DNA from: Deinococcus multiflagellatus
GTDB taxonomy: Bacteria > Deinococcota > Deinococci > Deinococcales > Deinococcaceae
NCBI RefSeq assembly: GCF_020166415.1
Contig: NZ_JAIQXV010000006.1
Location: 119,944 to 183,943 of the forward strand
Direction of reading: 5' to 3'
Length of the DNA stretch: 64,000 bases
The notes beneath the pieces are model-generated. The model was not told the origin of the DNA. It was given only the letters and a program-made list of their open reading frames with translations, and made no database searches. Positions 60,701-64,000 of this stretch are shown one piece after another. Position 1 is the first letter of the stretch, and the number at the start of each line of letters is the position of its first letter. Position numbers and translations under genes: made by a program.

Positions 60701-63524
60701 CAGCGCGGTGATTCAGAGTGGTGAGCCCGCGACCTTCGAGGAGTACACCGAACTGCTGGACCGCTGGTTTGCGGTCAGTGTGTACCCGCGCCCCGGGGAT
60801 GAGCTGATCGTGTTTTCCCACGACGTGACTGGGCGCCGACGGGCCGAAGACGTGCTCCGGGCCAACGAGGAGCGGCAGGCGTTCCTGCTGCGCCTGAGTG
60901 ACGCGCTGCGGGCAGAATCCGACGTCGACGGGGTGGCGAACCGGGCACTGCGCCTGCTCGCAGAGCACCTCCATCTGGACCGCTGCTACGTGGCGGCGTA
61001 TCTGCTGGCCGAGGACTGGGGCGAGTTCACGCATCAGGTGGGCAACGACCGGGTGCCGCCTGTGCCCAGCGGCGTGCGCCTCTCGGATTTTCCAGAGGCC
61101 CTGCGCGCGGCGCTTGACCGCACGCTGGTCATTGACGACGTTACGCGCACGGCGGGCCTCTCTGAACAGGACCGGCAGAACATGAGGGCGCTGGGCATGG
61201 GGGCGCTGGTTGCCGCCACCCTGCGCCGGGGGGAAGGGCGTCCACTCTGGGCCATTGTGGCGATCTCCGCACAGGCCCGGCGCTGGACGCCCGCCGAGAT
61301 CGCGCTGCTTGAAGAGGTCACCGAACGCACGTGGGCGGCCATGGAGCGCACCCGGGCGGAAGCGGCCGTACGTGCCTCGGAAGGCCGCTTCCGGGCCGTG
61401 GCCAACCTCGTGCCCGATCTGCTATGGGAAAGTCGGCCTGGCGGCTTCTCCACGTGGCACAACGGGCGCTGGCTGGCCTACACCGGACAAACCGCCGAAC
61501 AGGCACTGGGATGGGGCTGGACAGAAGCCCTTCATCCCGAAGACCGCGCAGAGGTGGCCCGGCGCGCCCAGCAGGCGGGACAGGCAGGCGGGCCCTTGCG
61601 GCAGGAATACCGCATCCGCCGACATGACGGGGCGTACCGCTGGTTTGTGGTCAACGCGTTTCCGCTGCCGGATGAGCAGGACGGGGTGGTGCGGGTGTAT
61701 GTCGCGGCCACAGATATTCACCACCTGCGAGAGCACTCCGCCGTGCTGGAGGCCAGGGTTGAGGAGCGCACCCGTCAGCTGGCCGAACTCAACGCCGAAC
61801 TTCAGCTGCGCACCCGGGCGCTCGAGGCGTTCGCGGCCCTGACGCGCAGTCTGGCCTCGCACCTGAACCCGTACGCCCTGATTCGCCTGGGCCAGGATGT
61901 GGCCCTCTCGCTGCTGCCAGACGGCTACGCCACGTATTACGAACCCGTGGGGTCCCAGTGGCTTCTGCGCGCCCAGGCCGGCGAGATGCGCAGTTCCGCG
62001 CTGCAGGCGGCAGTGAACAGCGGCCTGCAGCAGGGCCAGGTGCCCAGTCTCGACCAGCCCTGGACCAGCGGTGAACCCCTCTTTCAGGACCAGTACGCGC
62101 CGGATGCTGATGGACTGGGTGCCCTGGAACACGGCACCAATGCGGTGGCGACGCTGCCTCTGACCGTGGATGGCCGTCAGGTGGGGGTGTTCGCCGTGGC
62201 CCTGTTCGGTGCGCGGCTCTGGTCAGGGGCGGACCGGGCCGCGCTGGAAACGGTGGTGCGCAACCTGGGGCTGGCGCTGGAGCGGGCAGGGGCCGTTCAG
62301 GCCCTGGCCGAGGAACGCGAGGCCCTGGCCGCGTTCGTGCGCTTTACCGAACTGACCGCCGACACGGGGGACGTGGACACCCTGGCGCGGCATGCGGCTG
62401 AGGTGCTCCGGGCGGTCTTGGGTGTTCGCAACGCCGTGTATTTTGAGCAGGAAGAAGGCCGCTGGAAAGTGCGCTACGCGTCAGGCGCCCTCGCACCGGA
62501 GTTTGAGCCGGAGCTGCGCCGCGGCCTTCCGGGCAGCGCCCTCAGTTTCGCCCTGGTCACCGAGCGCCGTGAACCGATGTTCTTTGAGCCCTGGGACGCG
62601 GCGGCCGACGGGCTCCCGGTTGCGGAAGTGTACCGGGCTGCCGCGCGCTACCCGCTTTTTCCGCAGGACCATCCTGTTGGGGTGCTGGGCATGGCGATGA
62701 CCGAGCGCGCCGCCTGGACCGAGCGCGAAAAGGCCGTGTTCCGCGCGGTGGGCGACAGTTTCCGCCTGGCGCTGGAGCGCGTGGCGCAGGTGCAGCAGTT
62801 GGAGCGGCAACGGGAGCGCCTGGCCGACCTGAACGCCGAACTGGGCAACCTGATTACCCGCACCGCCCACACCCTTGAAGCCCCGGCCCGGCGGTTGGGC
62901 CAGCTGCTGGAGTCGGAACAGGTCTTGGACCACCTGCCACTTCAGGACGCAGACAGGCTGGGGGACGAGGTCCTGCGGCTCAGGGGCGTGGCGGCCGATC
63001 TGAGGCAGCTGGCCCAGCTTGAGCAGCAGGCGGTGCACAAAGAGCTTCTGCCGCTGGGCGAGGTCTTTGCGGCGGTGCAGGCGGACGTGGCGGCCACGCC
63101 CAGGGGCGAGCGGCTGCAGTGGCGCGTAGGGCCCCTGCCCATTGTGCGGGGGGACCGCGCCCTGTTGCGGCAGGCCCTGGAGGTCCTGATGACCTTTACC
63201 CTGAGTGAGACGCGCGGCGCGAGGACCGTGACGGTCGAGAGCCGGGAGGTGGACGGCGAAGTGCATGTGACGGTAACTGACGACGGCTTGGGGCTGACCG
63301 GAGAGGAAGCGGCCACCCTGTTCGACCTCAGCGTGCGCACTGATCAGCGGGTGCCGGTCCTGGAGGGCAGCGGCCTGATCCAGATGCGCCGTATCCTGGC
63401 GCGGCATGGCGGGTGGGTGTGGGCGGAGGCGCAGCACAGCGGCAAAGTGGTGATGGCGTTTCCCAGAGACGAGGCGGTCAACGAGCTTGAAGCCCTGTTC
63501 CGTCAGGACAGGCCCGGCCAGTAG
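57702..63524 (+). CDS. Giant soluble sensor: CheB-like domain, multiple PAS/GAF, degenerate kinase core
   Basis: 1940 aa from the ATG at 57702. Residues about 12-185 resemble a CheB methylesterase domain (VLIVSAHTLEAARAVLAELP, LEPGGVYAAPLRPGLEV, PLDQLLASLALGAGPRALVVLLDSG, GHDGARAL), but the GASAGG nucleophile loop is changed to VSAHT. PAS and GAF domains then alternate: PAS ~205-325, GAF ~325-490, PAS ~500-620, PAS ~620-745, GAF ~760-925, PAS ~925-1045, GAF ~1060-1215, PAS ~1220-1345, GAF-like ~1370-1530, GAF ~1545-1690. The C-terminal part keeps an H-box-like AHTLEAPARRL (His about 1723), G1 (DDGLGL) and G2-like (GSGLIQMRRIL). The N-box is LMTFTLSETR, without the Asn that binds Mg-ATP. Probably an adaptor or atypical kinase. 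Confidence 0.88.
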   Translation: MVPPPAPAAAPFSVLVLIVSAHTLEAARAVLAELPPTRRAAVLLVFSGAAHEAEAGWAALRRLSPCPIGEAAHGTVLEPGGVYAAPLRPGLEVRPGLRCVFTPPDDGPSLRPLDQLLASLALGAGPRALVVLLDSGGEAGHDGARALRGVGGTVLVQRPNDAAPGPLLAAATLTLSPGVLGPVVADLLEGRSSTRGEATADVRASEEKYRALFTQMDEAYAVVEVIKDGAGRWADFLFLEVNPAFMRHTGMPYPVGRTGTELLGTPNPRWAELYGQVAETGVALRVEESERTLGRVFDLNIFRLGGEGSRQVAVLFTDVTERKRREATRELLVALATDLSQPASEEALVHTVGAKLVAHLGATCYHYVDVDEDRAEVTVRHFWHALAVPPVLGTFPIDRFMAPDDLRRLRAGEAAVLSDVQRELSGDTGAAAVLKAGAEAQRIGAYVAAPYSQDGRWKAYFAVAHSEARPWTEAEIDLIQEVAGRLFPRIERLRAGEAGRASEARYRNLAETVPAMVWEGSDEAVDYFNRRWFDYTGLDRAAGLGNAWHRVVHPDDAAEARRRSDKAASTGAVYEMDYRLRRADGQYRRHLARAVRDPATGRWTGTALDIHDLSEAQAALQASETRFRQFAEHSGDVLWVWNVAGQRVEYVSPAVARVWGVAPEQVMADIWALYALVHPADQEGSLTAMPRVLSGETVTQEYRIVRPDTGEVRWLRDTAFPIRDASGHVHRVGGIAQDVTEQKAAEAALRASAERQAFLLRLSDALRPLTEAGDIENTAARVLGEHLGATRVMYADIEGGPGAEVGTLRGQYHAAGAPAAPFPARYRYDTYGERVMALRRGGETMVVTDVTMDPRFGPAERAAWAGGGVQAAVTVPLVRGGRFVADFGVQSAAPRDWSATEIALVEATAERTWAAVERARAERALRISEEKYRTLFDTMAEGFTVCSVERGAAGQVTDLVYREVNRGLERQTGLERHTLLGRRLSEVLPDADLQRWLARYSAVIQSGEPATFEEYTELLDRWFAVSVYPRPGDELIVFSHDVTGRRRAEDVLRANEERQAFLLRLSDALRAESDVDGVANRALRLLAEHLHLDRCYVAAYLLAEDWGEFTHQVGNDRVPPVPSGVRLSDFPEALRAALDRTLVIDDVTRTAGLSEQDRQNMRALGMGALVAATLRRGEGRPLWAIVAISAQARRWTPAEIALLEEVTERTWAAMERTRAEAAVRASEGRFRAVANLVPDLLWESRPGGFSTWHNGRWLAYTGQTAEQALGWGWTEALHPEDRAEVARRAQQAGQAGGPLRQEYRIRRHDGAYRWFVVNAFPLPDEQDGVVRVYVAATDIHHLREHSAVLEARVEERTRQLAELNAELQLRTRALEAFAALTRSLASHLNPYALIRLGQDVALSLLPDGYATYYEPVGSQWLLRAQAGEMRSSALQAAVNSGLQQGQVPSLDQPWTSGEPLFQDQYAPDADGLGALEHGTNAVATLPLTVDGRQVGVFAVALFGARLWSGADRAALETVVRNLGLALERAGAVQALAEEREALAAFVRFTELTADTGDVDTLARHAAEVLRAVLGVRNAVYFEQEEGRWKVRYASGALAPEFEPELRRGLPGSALSFALVTERREPMFFEPWDAAADGLPVAEVYRAAARYPLFPQDHPVGVLGMAMTERAAWTEREKAVFRAVGDSFRLALERVAQVQQLERQRERLADLNAELGNLITRTAHTLEAPARRLGQLLESEQVLDHLPLQDADRLGDEVLRLRGVAADLRQLAQLEQQAVHKELLPLGEVFAAVQADVAATPRGERLQWRVGPLPIVRGDRALLRQALEVLMTFTLSETRGARTVTVESREVDGEVHVTVTDDGLGLTGEEAATLFDLSVRTDQRVPVLEGSGLIQMRRILARHGGWVWAEAQHSGKVVMAFPRDEAVNELEALFRQDRPGQ

Positions 63525-63836
63525 CGCCGCTCTCGCCCCGCTGCTGTCTGCCGCGTCCCAGGGTTCTGGGCGAGGCGCGCCCTGACCGGCTGGTCTAGGG
63601 CAAGCCTCACCCCCAGAGCCTCACCAGTGCGCTACTTGCCCAGTTGCTGGGGGCCTTGCCCTGCCGGCGCCTGCCCGGTGTGGTGCCGTTCTCGGCCACC
63701 CTGCGGGCGCTCCTCGTGGGGCCCGCCTACTCTAGGCAAACTGCCGTGATCCCGCCACGAATTTTTTCCGGCAGGGGGACGCAGGGCGCAGGCAGCGAAC
63801 GGCTTTGTAGAGGGCTCTTCTTGGATTGCGGAGCGC
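63525..63836. other. Intergenic region, nothing recognised
   Basis: 312 bp after the giant sensor. No gene, terminator or known repeat found up to the start of repeat A copy 3. A weak open frame on the plus strand (LAQLLGALPCRRLPG...) has no start or family match. Confidence 0.35.
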
Positions 63837-63999
63837 TGATGTGGACTGCCGTCCATCTCCGTGTCAGCCAGTTCCTTCCTGGATGTTCTCCGCCTGCGGC
63901 GCCATTCCAGCCCACTCCCCGGAACTCCGTATTTTCTCCTCTCCCTCTGCTGCGCTGCCCGGTCAACTTCCGTGACGGAATGTTTCGGAAGACGTATGA
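63837..63999 (+). repeat. Dispersed repeat family A, copy 3
   Basis: 163 bp: TGATGTGGACTGCCGTCCATC, a partly decayed hairpin (TTCCTGGATGTTCTCC), CGGAACTCCGTATTTTCTCC, CCGTGACGGAATG, ending TTTCGGAAGACGTATGA. Same orientation as copy 1. Its end again gives GGAAG and an ATG (63996) at the very edge of the window, as copy 1 does for a real gene. Confidence 0.85.
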
Positions 64000-64000
64000 T

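Noticed and set aside
63600..63836. Fragment of a gene on the plus strand before repeat A copy 3
   Set aside because: The open frame has no start, no motif and no continuation beyond the repeat; no support for coding.

Overview
The window is high-GC bacterial DNA, almost certainly from a Deinococcus or close relative. Supporting this are the paralogous GAF/PAS histidine kinases with Deinococcus-style domain order, GGA/AGGAG ribosome binding sites, Pro/Ala-rich proteins, and short dispersed repeats like the small repeats described in Deinococcus radiodurans. This assignment is by recognition only; no rRNA or other marker gene is present. I saw no tRNA, rRNA, CRISPR array, insertion-sequence transposase or integrase.

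Layout. 1-4.8 kb: end of a PAS/HD-GYP c-di-GMP phosphodiesterase, then a TetR repressor divergent from a YhgE/Pip-type membrane protein, with three TGAC-N5-GTCA operators between them. 5.0-7.0 kb: a P1B-4 type metal-exporting ATPase with a Fur-like/palindromic operator. 7.2-32.8 kb: a complete-looking extracellular contractile injection system (eCIS, Afp/PVC-like) in two divergent arms. The left arm (minus strand) reads from the centre: sheath, tube 1, chaperone-like protein, a 55-aa protein, tube 2, and a 1743-aa Pro/Ala-rich protein with the eCIS-core DUF4157 domain. The right arm (plus strand) reads: cap (Afp16-like), gp25-like baseplate, Afp11-like baseplate, FHA-fused Afp12-like baseplate, a 1621-aa membrane-spanning pseudokinase-FHA-Ig-like protein, Afp7-like hub, VgrG/gp5-like spike, a transglycosylase/C39-like candidate cargo, a small secreted protein, and the Afp15-like AAA+ ATPase. 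No PAAR tip, tail fibre or classical tape measure was recognised.

32.8-42.2 kb: metabolism. An aldehyde dehydrogenase faces the eCIS. After it comes a gene string coupled by 4-bp overlaps (SDR, MaoC, hypothetical, macro domain, hypothetical, a nonsense-interrupted gene), then an ACAD10/11-like acyl-CoA dehydrogenase, a second SDR, an APH-family kinase and a histidine phosphatase. The last group resembles pathways that degrade 4-hydroxyacyl-CoA by phosphorylation. 42.5-63.5 kb: signalling, with two GGDEF-EAL proteins, a subtilisin-like lipoprotein, two intact histidine kinases, a 1940-aa CheB/PAS/GAF sensor, and decayed genes (a PaaK fragment, a kinase with 5' truncation and two frameshifts, and a possible GAF fossil).

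Two families of short mobile-looking repeats run through the window. Family A (about 140-163 bp, hairpin-rich, TGATACG...CGTATGA ends) has three clear copies and one diverged copy. Family B (about 110-142 bp) has three copies. One A copy sits inside a B copy. Another A copy lies in the eCIS operon and supplies the stop codon of the gene before it and the ribosome binding site and start codon of the gene after it.

The strongest candidate for an undescribed biological arrangement is the eCIS variant. It encodes a membrane-anchored, catalytically compromised kinase-FHA receptor inside the baseplate operon, next to a baseplate protein that also carries an FHA domain. This suggests the particle is docked to, or controlled at, the producer's membrane through FHA-type interactions.
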